This document shows positions 1 to 6,541 of a DNA stretch of 8,337 nucleotides, in pieces. The translations under genes were made by a program, and so were the position numbers. Origin of the DNA: Lysobacterales bacterium (GTDB taxonomy: Bacteria > Pseudomonadota > Gammaproteobacteria > Xanthomonadales > SZUA-36). The first letter of the stretch is position 1. The number at the start of each line of letters is the position of its first letter. The stretch lies in NCBI GenBank assembly GCA_026193295.1, contig JAPHSB010000342.1, forward strand, positions 1-8,337, read 5' to 3'. A model generated the notes under the pieces. That model was not told the DNA's origin. It did not search any database and saw nothing but the letters and a program-made list of their open reading frames with translations.

Positions 1-13
1 ACTTGCCCGTATA

Positions 14-29
14 TGGACTTTTGCGTCCA
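14..29. other. short inverted repeat in the sulfatase leader
   Basis: TGGAC (14-18) and GTCCA (25-29) form a perfect 5-bp inverted repeat around a 6-base loop, about 90 bp before the sulfatase start. It could be a small operator or an RNA hairpin in the leader. A very weak promoter-like pair, TTGCCC (4-9) and CAAAAT (28-33) 18 bp apart, overlaps it. The repeat is short enough to occur by chance. Nothing else recognisable lies in 1-106 and no gene tail is visible there. Confidence 0.2.
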
Positions 30-118
30 AAATCGCAATACTTCGAAGTTGCAACGAGGTACCTTGAACAGGGACTATCCCTCGGCCTGCAGTTCCCCGG
101 AATCCCTAGGAGAGAGTA

Positions 119-1651
119 ATGAGTGTTCTGCTTTTCCGTATCGTCGCCCTGGCGGCGATTTTCTTACCGGCAGCGATGACATTCGCAGCCGACAAACCCA
201 ACATCCTGGTGATCTGGGGTGACGACATCGGCCAGTTCAATGTCAGCGCCTACAACATGGGGATCATGGGTTACCAGACGCCCAATATCGACCGCATCGC
301 CAAAGAGGGCGTCGTGTTCACCGACTGGTACGGTCAGCAGAGCTGCACCGCCGGCCGCGCAGCCTTCATCACCGGCCAGTCGCCCATGCGAACCGGCTTG
401 ACAAAAGTTGGCCTGCCGGGCGCACCGGAAGGGATGAAGGTCGAGGACCCGACGATTGCCGTCCTGCTGAAGGACCAAGGCTACATGACCGGCCAGTTCG
501 GCAAGAATCACCTGGGCGACCGCGACGAGATGCTGCCTTCCAACCACGGCTTCGACGAGTTCTTCGGCAACCTGTACCACCTGAATGCGGAACAGGAACC
601 CGAACATCCTGACTATCCGAAGGATCCCGAATTCAAGAAGCAGTTCGGCCCCCGCGGCGTCATCCACAGTTATGCGGACGGGCGAATCGAAGACACCGGC
701 CCACTGACCATCAAGCGCATGGAAACCGTGGACGAAGAAGTCACCGCGGCAGCCATTGACTTCATGGAACGGGCCGTCAAGGCGGACAAGCCGTTTTTCG
801 TGTGGTGGAACAGCACCCGCATGCACATCTGGACTCATCTCAAAGAGGAGTCGAAAGGCAAAACGGGCCTCGGAACATACGCCGACGGCATGGTCGAGCA
901 TGACGCCATGGTCGGCCAGTTGCTCGACAAACTGGACGAGTTGGGCATCGCTGACAACACCATCGTGATGTACTCGACCGACAATGGCGCCGAGGTCTTC
1001 AGCTGGCCTGATGGCGGCACCACGATGTTTCGTGGTGAGAAGGCCACGCAATGGGAAGGCGGGTTCCGCGTGCCGACCGCCATCCGCTGGCCCGGCGTAG
1101 TCAAGCCCGGCACCATCAGCAATGAAATCGGGGCGCATGAAGACATGCTGCCGACACTGCTCGCGGCGGCAGGCGATGCCAATGTTTCGAAAGATCTGCT
1201 GAAGGGTAAGCGAGCCAATGGCCGCAGCTACAAGGTGCACATTGACGGTTACAACCTGATGCCGGCCCTGAAAGGCGAGGCCGCCTGGCCGCGCAAGGAC
1301 TTTCTCTACTGGACGGATGACGGTCAGGTCGCCGCCCTGCGTTACAACAACTGGAAAATCACCTTCCTCAAGCAGAATGCCGAAGGTATCGATGTCTGGC
1401 GCGAGCCATTCGAGGTTTTGCGGGCGCCCATGCTGGCAAACCTTCGTATGGACCCGTTTGAACGCGCAGAATACGAGAGCATCGGCTATGACCAGTGGTG
1501 GGTGGATCACATGTTCGTATTCGCACCTGCCGGCGCCTTTGTGGCCCAGTGGCTGCAGAGCTTCCGCGAGTTTCCGCCGCGCCAGAAACCCGGCAGCTTC
1601 AACCTCGAACGCGTGATGGAATCGATATCCAAGGCTGCGGGCGACAAGTAG
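119..1651 (+). CDS. exported type I sulfatase (arylsulfatase family, cysteine-type)
   Basis: A 510-residue formylglycine-dependent sulfatase that should hydrolyse a sulfate ester in the periplasm or outside the cell; the substrate cannot be read from sequence. Residues 1-23 form a Sec signal peptide (Arg7, hydrophobic core, likely cut after MTFA). The alkaline-phosphatase-like fold begins at NILVIWGDD, where Asp35-Asp36 should bind calcium. The active-site signature is C76-T-A-G-R80, a CxAxR version of the usual CxPxR; Cys76 is the residue turned into formylglycine. Other matching active-site elements are GKNHLGD (Lys129, His131), His236, STDNG (Asp288, Asn289) and Lys308 before WEGGFRVP. The start is supported by a Shine-Dalgarno AGGAG at 108-112, 6 bases before ATG. 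The maturase needed for it is encoded at 3855-5144. Length and motifs are complete. The family call is firm; 'arylsulfatase' is a family label and not a proven activity. Confidence 0.95.
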   Translation: MSVLLFRIVALAAIFLPAAMTFAADKPNILVIWGDDIGQFNVSAYNMGIMGYQTPNIDRIAKEGVVFTDWYGQQSCTAGRAAFITGQSPMRTGLTKVGLPGAPEGMKVEDPTIAVLLKDQGYMTGQFGKNHLGDRDEMLPSNHGFDEFFGNLYHLNAEQEPEHPDYPKDPEFKKQFGPRGVIHSYADGRIEDTGPLTIKRMETVDEEVTAAAIDFMERAVKADKPFFVWWNSTRMHIWTHLKEESKGKTGLGTYADGMVEHDAMVGQLLDKLDELGIADNTIVMYSTDNGAEVFSWPDGGTTMFRGEKATQWEGGFRVPTAIRWPGVVKPGTISNEIGAHEDMLPTLLAAAGDANVSKDLLKGKRANGRSYKVHIDGYNLMPALKGEAAWPRKDFLYWTDDGQVAALRYNNWKITFLKQNAEGIDVWREPFEVLRAPMLANLRMDPFERAEYESIGYDQWWVDHMFVFAPAGAFVAQWLQSFREFPPRQKPGSFNLERVMESISKAAGDK

Positions 1652-1657
1652 CGTGAT

Positions 1658-1699
1658 ATGAACAGCGCGCCGGCCGGTCATCGGCGGCGCGCAGTTCAT
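1658..1699 (+). terminator. strong imperfect hairpin after the sulfatase gene
   Basis: ATGAAC (1658-1663) pairs with GTTCAT (1694-1699), and GCGCGCCG (1665-1672) pairs with CGGCGCGC (1685-1692), with one A-A mismatch (1664/1693). This gives 14 base pairs, and CCG/CGG (1674-1676/1682-1684) can pair further inside. It starts 6 bases after the sulfatase stop. No T-run follows, so it is not a textbook intrinsic terminator. It may stop transcription with help, or protect the 3' end of the sulfatase message. The structure is directly visible; its role is inferred. Confidence 0.5.
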
Positions 1700-1871
1700 C
1701 GGTGGGTTCCCGGGTCCGCTGCTGGTGGGCTGTTTCAGCCCCTACCTGGTCCGCGTGTAGCCCGCGCTTAGCCTTGAGCAGGGCCCGCTTGCACCTCCAG
1801 CCTGATAATAAGCAGCAGACCAAAGCGGCGGGCTGTGCGGATCGAGGCGTCGCCGTTGGGTCGGGTTAGCG

Positions 1872-1902
1872 GCATCGGCAGAAGGGCCGTGTGCATCGGC
1901 AG
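1872..1902. repeat. two direct repeats GCATCGGCAG, 21 bp apart
   Basis: GCATCGGCAG occurs at 1872-1881 and 1893-1902, and each copy is followed by a similar G-rich stretch ending in CCG. The centre spacing of 21 bp is two helical turns, as for tandem regulator sites, and the pair lies 40-70 bp upstream of the putative -10 of the serine dehydratase gene. A third exact copy at 2034-2043 lies inside that coding sequence, which weakens the case for a specific operator. Confidence 0.3.
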
Positions 1903-1942
1903 GGGACCGGGCGCCATTCGCGATTCTCCTGCCCCGGTCGGT

Positions 1943-1948
1943 TACACT
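1943..1948 (+). promoter_or_regulatory. putative -10 element for a leaderless serine dehydratase transcript
   Basis: TACACT matches the sigma-70 -10 consensus TATAAT at 4 of 6 positions and ends exactly 6 bases before the ATG at 1955. Transcription would then begin at or next to the start codon. No Shine-Dalgarno sequence precedes this ATG, which fits a leaderless message. No good -35 is seen. The motif is short, so this is a suggestion based on position. Confidence 0.35.
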
Positions 1949-1954
1949 GATGAC

Positions 1955-3508
1955 ATGATCCCAAGCATTTTCAACGACGTTATCGGGCCGGTCATGCGTG
2001 GCGCGTCGAGTTCCCACTGTGCGGCGGCGCTGCGCATCGGCAGGCTGGCGAGGGACCTGGCGGCAGGCACGACGGAATCCATCGAGATCATCTTCGACAC
2101 CCGCGGTTCCTTGCCCACGACTCACCGCAGCCAGGGCTCGGACATGGGCTTGTTCGGCGGTGTGCTGGGCTGGGAGGCCGACGATGAACGGCTGCCGGAA
2201 TCCGCGCGCTGGCTGGCGGAAAATGGCGTCCACTGCACGTTCGAATACCAGGAGCTGAATGATCCGCACCCGAACACCTACCACCTGGAACTCAACGGCC
2301 CCAGCGGCCGGCGCCGGCTGACCGCCGTGTCCACCGGGGGCGGAATGGTCGAGGTCACCGCGGTTGACGATGTTCGCGTATCCATCGGGGGTGATTTCGA
2401 GGAAACGCTGGCCTGGTTCCACTCGATCCCCGCAACGGACCCGGAAACGCTGCGCGAATCGTTGAACGCAGACGAGGTGATCCTGCTGACCAGTGACTCC
2501 GCTGTCCTGGTGCAGATCAAGGCTCAACGACACGTTCGCGATTCAGAGCTTCGAGAGCAGTTTCCAAACGCAACGCCGTTCCGGGTCGACCGACTTTCCG
2601 CGGTGCTGCCGGTCCGCTCCCGGCGCGGTCTGTCGGTACCGTTTCAAAGCTGCGAGGAAATGCTGGCGGTAGCCCAGTCCGGAACACCGCTCTGGCAGCT
2701 TGCGGTCGAGTACGAGTCGGCGCGCAGCGGTCTCGACGAGGCTACGCTGGTTGAACGAATGCAAGAAATCGTGGGCATTCTGCGCAAGAGTATCCGGCAA
2801 GGCCTCCGGGGCACGGAATACCGGGACCGTATCCTGGGTGCGCAAAGTGGGAAATATGAAGAAGCCCTGCAGGCCGGAGCCCTGATCGACGCTGGGCTGC
2901 TCGACCGCATCATTCCCTATACGGCGGCGCTGATGGAAGTAAAGAGTTCGATGGGTGTCATCGTTGCGGCACCGACAGCGGGCGCCTGCGCGGCGCTGCC
3001 GGCGACCTGCATAGCAGCCGGTGAGGCCCTGGGCCTGGACGATGTGGCGGTAGCCAAGGCCATGTTGGCCGCCGGCCTCATCGGCATTTTCATTGCCACG
3101 CGCTGGACCTTCGCCGCCGAAGCCGGCGGATGCCAGGCCGAGGGCGGATCGGCCGCCGCGATGGCTGCCGCCGCCCTGGTGGACTGCAGGGGTGGCAGCC
3201 TTGCGGAATCGACCGGGGCGGCGTCGATGGCCCTGCAGAACATGCTGGGCTTGATCTGCGACCCGGTCGCCGGCCGCGTGGAAGTGCCCTGCCTGGGCAA
3301 AAACGTGATGGCGGCAAGCAACGCCCTGTCCTGCGCCAACCTGGCGCTGGCCGGCTTCGACGCCGTCATTCCCCTGGACCAGGTCATAGACGCCGCCCGG
3401 TCGGTGGCGGCCGCCATGCCGCGAGAGCACCGCTGCACGGCATTGGGTGGCCTCGCAGATACCGAGGCATCACGCCGAATTGAAATCCGGCTGCGGACCA
3501 TTGACTAG
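1955..3508 (+). CDS. iron-sulfur L-serine dehydratase (L-serine ammonia-lyase), one-chain beta-alpha form
   Basis: A cytoplasmic enzyme of 517 residues predicted to convert L-serine to pyruvate and ammonia with a [4Fe-4S] cluster. The N-terminal beta-type domain (about 1-165) carries GASSSH near residues 16-21, like the GPSSSH motif of the family. A segment of about 70 residues follows that could be an ACT-like or linker region. The alpha catalytic domain (about 265-517) contains APTAGAC (339-345), GGCQAEGGSA (391-400) and LGLICDPVAGRVEVPC (431-446). Cys393, Cys435 and Cys446 are the likely cluster ligands; their spacing of 42 and 11 equals that recalled for the Legionella enzyme. The C-terminal cysteine of the Escherichia coli and Legionella enzymes is absent; this chain ends in RLRTID. 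ATG 1955 was preferred over GTG 1835 because residue homology starts at MIPSIFNDVIGP. It stands alone between two long gaps. Activity on a related hydroxy-amino acid cannot be excluded. Confidence 0.9.
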   Translation: MIPSIFNDVIGPVMRGASSSHCAAALRIGRLARDLAAGTTESIEIIFDTRGSLPTTHRSQGSDMGLFGGVLGWEADDERLPESARWLAENGVHCTFEYQELNDPHPNTYHLELNGPSGRRRLTAVSTGGGMVEVTAVDDVRVSIGGDFEETLAWFHSIPATDPETLRESLNADEVILLTSDSAVLVQIKAQRHVRDSELREQFPNATPFRVDRLSAVLPVRSRRGLSVPFQSCEEMLAVAQSGTPLWQLAVEYESARSGLDEATLVERMQEIVGILRKSIRQGLRGTEYRDRILGAQSGKYEEALQAGALIDAGLLDRIIPYTAALMEVKSSMGVIVAAPTAGACAALPATCIAAGEALGLDDVAVAKAMLAAGLIGIFIATRWTFAAEAGGCQAEGGSAAAMAAAALVDCRGGSLAESTGAASMALQNMLGLICDPVAGRVEVPCLGKNVMAASNALSCANLALAGFDAVIPLDQVIDAARSVAAAMPREHRCTALGGLADTEASRRIEIRLRTID

Positions 3509-3854
3509 GGTGCGGTGACCAGCGGTCCCAGGCCCATGAGCCCGGTTCCCCAATCGTACTTTTTGGAACGATCAGGTCGAACAGTTCAGTGTTGCCAAAC
3601 CCGGGTTTGCCTGTCTGTCCGTTCTCCTGGTGGCGCGTCGTGAGGCGCTGCCGGCGGGGCTGGCCGGGGCTGGAATCAGCCTCGTCGCCGGCATCATGAT
3701 GACCTTCGTCAGTTTTCGAGCCTGCAACCGTGGTACGGGAGGCTTTATGCCCGTTAAATGACATTTGGCAATAATCCCATTAAATTTCTGTAACTCAGCG
3801 AGGCGCGCTGCGATGAGGCAACCGCCAGGCAGCTGACGAAGGCGGAGACGCAGA
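3509..3854. other. gene-poor intergenic region before the maturase
   Basis: In these 346 bases no gene could be recognised. The plus frame 3540-3761 is open (about 73 codons) and includes a hydrophobic patch read as GLAGAGISLVAGIMMTFVSF, but it has no good start, no ribosome binding site and no recognised homology. Minus-strand open frames here extend from neighbouring genes and look like shadows. A weak inverted repeat GTTCC/GGAAC (3545-3549/3565-3569) follows the serine dehydratase but lacks a T-run at its end. The right end is AT-richer and holds the possible maturase promoter and its ribosome binding site. The stretch could be decayed coding sequence. Confidence 0.5.
3765..3794 (+). promoter_or_regulatory. 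possible sigma-70 promoter of the sulfatase maturase
   Basis: TTGGCA (3765-3770, 5 of 6 matches to the -35 consensus) is followed 18 bp later by TGTAAC (3789-3794, 4 of 6 matches to the -10). The spacer is AT-rich in an otherwise GC-rich region. Transcription would start near 3801, about 55 bases before the ATG at 3855. It fits independent expression of the maturase, but no experiment or conservation supports it here. Confidence 0.35.
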
Positions 3855-5144
3855 ATGCAGCCTGCACAGTTCCACGGTATGCCGGTCCGGCGCGTGCACG
3901 TGATGGTCAAGACCATCGGCTCGATGTGCAATCTCGATTGCACGTACTGCTACTACCTCTCCAAGGCCGACCTGCTGGGCACGCCGCGTCACTGGGCGAT
4001 GTCCGACGAGACGCTCGAAGCCTTCATCCGCCAGTACTTCGAAGCCAACAACCACGAGGAAGTCGTGTTCTCCTGGCAAGGCGGCGAGCCGACCCTGCTG
4101 GGCGTCGATTTCTTCCGCAAGGTGGTGGCGCTACAAGCTCAATACTGCCCGGAGGGCGTGCGCTGCGAGAACGATCTGCAGACCAACGGCACGCTGCTGG
4201 ACGACGACTGGTGCCACTTCCTGCACGACCACAATTGGCTGGTCGGCCTGTCCATCGACGGCCCGCAAGCGCTGCACGACGAATACCGCAAGGACCAGCA
4301 TGGCCGCGGCAGTTTTCAGCGCGTGTTCCGGGCGGCCCGCTTGCTGCGCAAACACAAGGTGCATTTCGCCGTGCTGTGTTGCGTCAACCGCAGCACGGCC
4401 AAACATCCGCTGGTGGTCTACCGTTTCCTGCGCGACAAGGTGAAGGCGAAGCGCATCCAGTTCATCCCGATCGTCGAGCCCATCGGCTTCGAGGATACCG
4501 CGCCGCAACACTGGGACCCCACGCGGATGCCGATCGTCGGCACCCCGCACGCAAGGCCCGGCAACGAAGGCTCAGCCGTGGAGGAGTGGAGCGTCGACCC
4601 CGTCGACTGGGGCAATTTCCTCTGCCAGGTGTTCGACGAGTGGTACCGCAAAGACCTCGGGCGCATTTACGTCAATTACTTCGAGACCGCCGTGGAAACC
4701 TGGATGGGCCACGTGGCGCCGATGTGCACCCTGGCGCCGATGTGCGGCAAGGGCCTGGCCTGCGAGCGGGACGGCAGCATCTACGCCTGCGACCACTACG
4801 TCTATCCCGAATACCGAATCGGCGGCATCACCGAGAAGCCCCTGACGGAAATGGCGTTTTCAGCCCGCCAGGAGAACTTCGGCAGAATGAAGGAAGGGTT
4901 GCTGCCGCAGTGTTGCCGCGAATGTGACTACCAGTTCACCTGCTTCGGCGAATGCCCGAAAAACCGCTTTATCCGCTCGGAGAGCGGCGAACCGGGCCTG
5001 AATTACCTGTGCACGGGATGGAAGAAGTTCTTCAGCCACATCGACCAACCGGTGCAGCGCATTGTTCATGGGCTGGGTGCGCCGGTCGTCAAGCAGCCGA
5101 TCGCCCGGGCCGCCGAGCACTGGGTCCCGACGAAGCGGCAGTGA
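3855..5144 (+). CDS. anaerobic sulfatase-maturating enzyme (radical SAM/SPASM, AslB type)
   Basis: A 429-residue cytoplasmic radical SAM enzyme that oxidises the active-site cysteine (or serine) of a sulfatase to C-alpha-formylglycine without oxygen. C25-NLD-C29-TY-C32 is the CX3CX2C site for the SAM-binding [4Fe-4S] cluster, and GGEPT (76-80) is the usual SAM-binding motif. The C-terminal half has the SPASM cysteines for two auxiliary clusters: Cys291, Cys297, Cys312, Cys354, Cys357, Cys363, Cys367 and Cys386. Their spacing closely follows the Clostridium perfringens enzyme as I remember it. Asp313 directly after Cys312 sits where that enzyme has its catalytic base, Asp277. The start at ATG 3855 has GGAG at 3844-3847, 7 bases upstream. 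The likely substrate is the cysteine-type sulfatase at 119-1651. Length is typical and all key residues are present. Another radical SAM peptide modifier is possible but less likely. Confidence 0.93.
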   Translation: MQPAQFHGMPVRRVHVMVKTIGSMCNLDCTYCYYLSKADLLGTPRHWAMSDETLEAFIRQYFEANNHEEVVFSWQGGEPTLLGVDFFRKVVALQAQYCPEGVRCENDLQTNGTLLDDDWCHFLHDHNWLVGLSIDGPQALHDEYRKDQHGRGSFQRVFRAARLLRKHKVHFAVLCCVNRSTAKHPLVVYRFLRDKVKAKRIQFIPIVEPIGFEDTAPQHWDPTRMPIVGTPHARPGNEGSAVEEWSVDPVDWGNFLCQVFDEWYRKDLGRIYVNYFETAVETWMGHVAPMCTLAPMCGKGLACERDGSIYACDHYVYPEYRIGGITEKPLTEMAFSARQENFGRMKEGLLPQCCRECDYQFTCFGECPKNRFIRSESGEPGLNYLCTGWKKFFSHIDQPVQRIVHGLGAPVVKQPIARAAEHWVPTKRQ

Positions 5145-5160
5145 ATTTCTGAATTGTCGC

Positions 5161-5179
5161 GGCCCGCCGGCACCGGGCC
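5161..5179. terminator. GC-rich hairpin between convergent genes
   Basis: GGCCCG (5161-5166) and CGGGCC (5174-5179) form a 6-bp perfect stem around a 7-base loop, in the 53-bp space between the convergent maturase and ornithine decarboxylase genes. Flanking bases (TTTCTGA on the left, TCAGAATTT on the right) can partly extend pairing. Its position suits a terminator working in both directions. Neither side has a real T-run, so the role is inferred from position. Confidence 0.45.
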
Positions 5180-5197
5180 ATGATCAGAATTTGCGTG

Positions 5198-6379
5198 TCA
5201 GGCTTCGGCCAGCAGCAGGCTGACGTTTTCGCTGTCTTGCACCGGCGCGTCGATGGCAACCACGCGGGGCTTGGGAATCGAGTTGAACTCGCTCGCCGAA
5301 GCCAGCGTATACGCCCCCATCATCGCGCCAACCACCAGATCCCCGATTTCCAGCGCCGGCAATTGCTCGTCCTCGAGGACAACATCGATGCTGTCGCAGG
5401 TCGGCCCGGCCAGCACGCCCGCCGAAACGCTCTTCGCGTCACAGAACACGGTGATGGGGTACTGGACGTGGTCGAAGATCTGGCCGCTGTAAGCGCCGTA
5501 GACCCCGTCATCGAGGTAGTACCAGGTTGCATCCCCGCGCCGCGCGCGCCCGATCACGGTGCTGATGGAGCGCATCGAAGGTGCGCTCAGCACGCGACCC
5601 GGCTCGGCGATGATCCGCACGTGCTCCGGGTAGCTTTCCAGGGCCTCGTTGATGGGCCGGCAGAACTCCGCCAGATCGAGCCCATGGCCGCTGTAGTCGG
5701 CCGGAAAACCGCCGCCGATATCGAGGATCCGCAGGTGCTCCGAGCCGGCCAGGGTGGCGTCGCCGAAATAGTCCCGGCAGGCTCTGACGGCCTCGACATG
5801 GGCTTCGCTATTGGCCGACTGCGAGCCGACGTGAAAGCTCAGCCCGACCACCTCTATGCCCAGCACGGCAGCCTGCGTCAGCATCCACGGAACGTCCCTG
5901 GGATCGCAACCGAACTTGCGCGACAGGTCGCTCTTGACCTCTTTGCCGCGGAACGAGACGCGCAGCAGGACGCGAGCGCTTGAGCGATAGGCCTCGAACT
6001 TGGCCAACTCGTCGATGTTGTCCACGACGAATGTCGTGCAACCGAAATCCAGGGCGTCGCGGATGTCCCGGTCGCGCTTGATCGGGTGCGTGTGGATGGT
6101 GGCGGCCGGGTCGGCGCCGATGCTGCGCAGCAGTTCGATCTCACCCGTGGTCGCGATGTCGAAATTGGCGCCTTCGGCGGCCAGCGCCGCCAGCGCAGAG
6201 CGCTCCGGCAGGGACTTGATGGCGTAAAACAGGCTGATGCCCGGCAGCGCGTCCTGCAGGGCCCGGTACCGCTGACGCAACACGTTGCAGTCCAGCACCA
6301 GCAGGGGCGAGCCATACTGCTCAACCAACTCGCGAAAAGGCGTTTCAGCGGCTTTGTCCGCAATCGAGAATCGGTTCAT
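5198..6379 (-). CDS. ornithine decarboxylase, fold-III PLP enzyme (possibly also lysine)
   Basis: A cytoplasmic pyridoxal-phosphate enzyme of 393 residues predicted to decarboxylate L-ornithine to putrescine, the entry to polyamine synthesis. It has the alanine-racemase-like barrel plus beta domain typical of eukaryotic and Pseudomonas SpeC-like decarboxylases. Visible residues are Lys55 in FYAIK (PLP Schiff base), His183 and Ser186 in HVGSQ, the GGGFP phosphate loop at 222-226, EPGR (259-262), Cys328-Asp329 in GPTCDSID (catalytic cysteine, contributed across the dimer) and Tyr357 in MGAYT (PLP phosphate). Length is normal for the family and no key residue is missing. The start at 6379 has GAGGA about 12 bases upstream, a longer spacing than ideal. 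It is convergent with the maturase and divergent from the PAP2 gene, so it forms its own transcription unit. Some family members also use lysine or diaminopimelate; GPTCDS favours ornithine/lysine over diaminopimelate. Confidence 0.93.
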   Translation of the reverse strand: MNRFSIADKAAETPFRELVEQYGSPLLVLDCNVLRQRYRALQDALPGISLFYAIKSLPERSALAALAAEGANFDIATTGEIELLRSIGADPAATIHTHPIKRDRDIRDALDFGCTTFVVDNIDELAKFEAYRSSARVLLRVSFRGKEVKSDLSRKFGCDPRDVPWMLTQAAVLGIEVVGLSFHVGSQSANSEAHVEAVRACRDYFGDATLAGSEHLRILDIGGGFPADYSGHGLDLAEFCRPINEALESYPEHVRIIAEPGRVLSAPSMRSISTVIGRARRGDATWYYLDDGVYGAYSGQIFDHVQYPITVFCDAKSVSAGVLAGPTCDSIDVVLEDEQLPALEIGDLVVGAMMGAYTLASASEFNSIPKPRVVAIDAPVQDSENVSLLLAEA

Positions 6380-6479
6380 CCAGGTGAATTTTCCTCAGGC
6401 CTGCTCTGTGCAGGTGCATGGCGTGAAAGCAACCACTCGATCCATCGGCGGGTGGCAGGGACGGCAAGGCCGGCGGCGC

Positions 6480-6507
6480 ATTTTAGGCCTTTCCCCGGCC
6501 AGCGCAA
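6480..6507 (-). promoter_or_regulatory. putative promoter of the ornithine decarboxylase gene
   Basis: On the minus strand, TTGCGC (complement of 6502-6507) is followed after 16 bp by TAAAAT (complement of 6480-6485), a -10 with 5 of 6 consensus matches; the -35 is poor (3 of 6). The predicted start near 6473 gives a leader of roughly 95 bases before the ATG at 6379. The spacer holds two GGCC palindromes. The -10 stands out in a GC-rich setting, but the site is unproven. Confidence 0.4.
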
Positions 6508-6541
6508 GCGTTATTTTCAGGGTTGGCCTTAACGCCTTTTT
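6508..6541 (+). terminator. hairpin followed by T-run in the divergent spacer
   Basis: GCGTTA (6508-6513) pairs with TAACGC (6530-6535) and is followed by C and TTTTT (6537-6541). Inside the 16-base loop AGG/CCT (6519-6521/6527-6529) can also pair. On the plus strand this resembles a weak intrinsic terminator. No plus-strand gene ends here, so it might stop transcripts running antisense through the decarboxylase gene before the PAP2 gene, or be part of the divergent regulatory region. The stem is only 6 bp and the loop is large. Confidence 0.3.

Larger units (their letters stand above)
1652..1954. other. intergenic region with hairpin, direct repeats and promoter-like element
   Basis: This 303-bp gap between the sulfatase and serine dehydratase holds, in order: a long imperfect hairpin (1658-1699), a short open stretch on the plus strand (1662-1759) whose translation faintly resembles a transporter segment, two imperfect direct repeats (1872-1881 and 1893-1902), and a promoter-like TACACT (1943-1948) just before the next ATG. 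An in-frame GTG at 1835 would lengthen the next protein by 40 residues, but those residues look unlike conserved protein. No convincing gene is present. The gap suggests that the sulfatase and the dehydratase are transcribed separately. Confidence 0.6.

Noticed and set aside
164..1699. Minus-strand open frame of 511 codons opposite the sulfatase
   Set aside because: It mirrors the GC-rich codon pattern of a clear sulfatase gene; its translation has no recognisable motifs and no ribosome binding site was found.
1835..1954. GTG start at 1835 for the serine dehydratase
   Set aside because: The 40 extra residues are Arg/Gly-rich with no resemblance to the family; the homologous N-terminus begins at ATG 1955.
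1742..3501. Several long minus-strand open frames opposite the serine dehydratase
   Set aside because: They lie antisense to a gene with complete catalytic motifs and read as low-complexity Arg/Gly/Pro-rich shadow sequence.
3766..3790. Sigma-54 promoter suggested by TGGCA before the maturase
   Set aside because: The required GC of the -12 element (TTGCW-like) is missing at the correct spacing.
3926..4927. Plus-strand frame of 333 codons inside the maturase
   Set aside because: Frame-shifted shadow; the Arg/Pro-rich translation has no family features, while the other frame holds every radical SAM motif.
5180..5983. Plus-strand frame of 267 codons opposite ornithine decarboxylase
   Set aside because: Shadow of the decarboxylase, which has all its catalytic residues on the minus strand.
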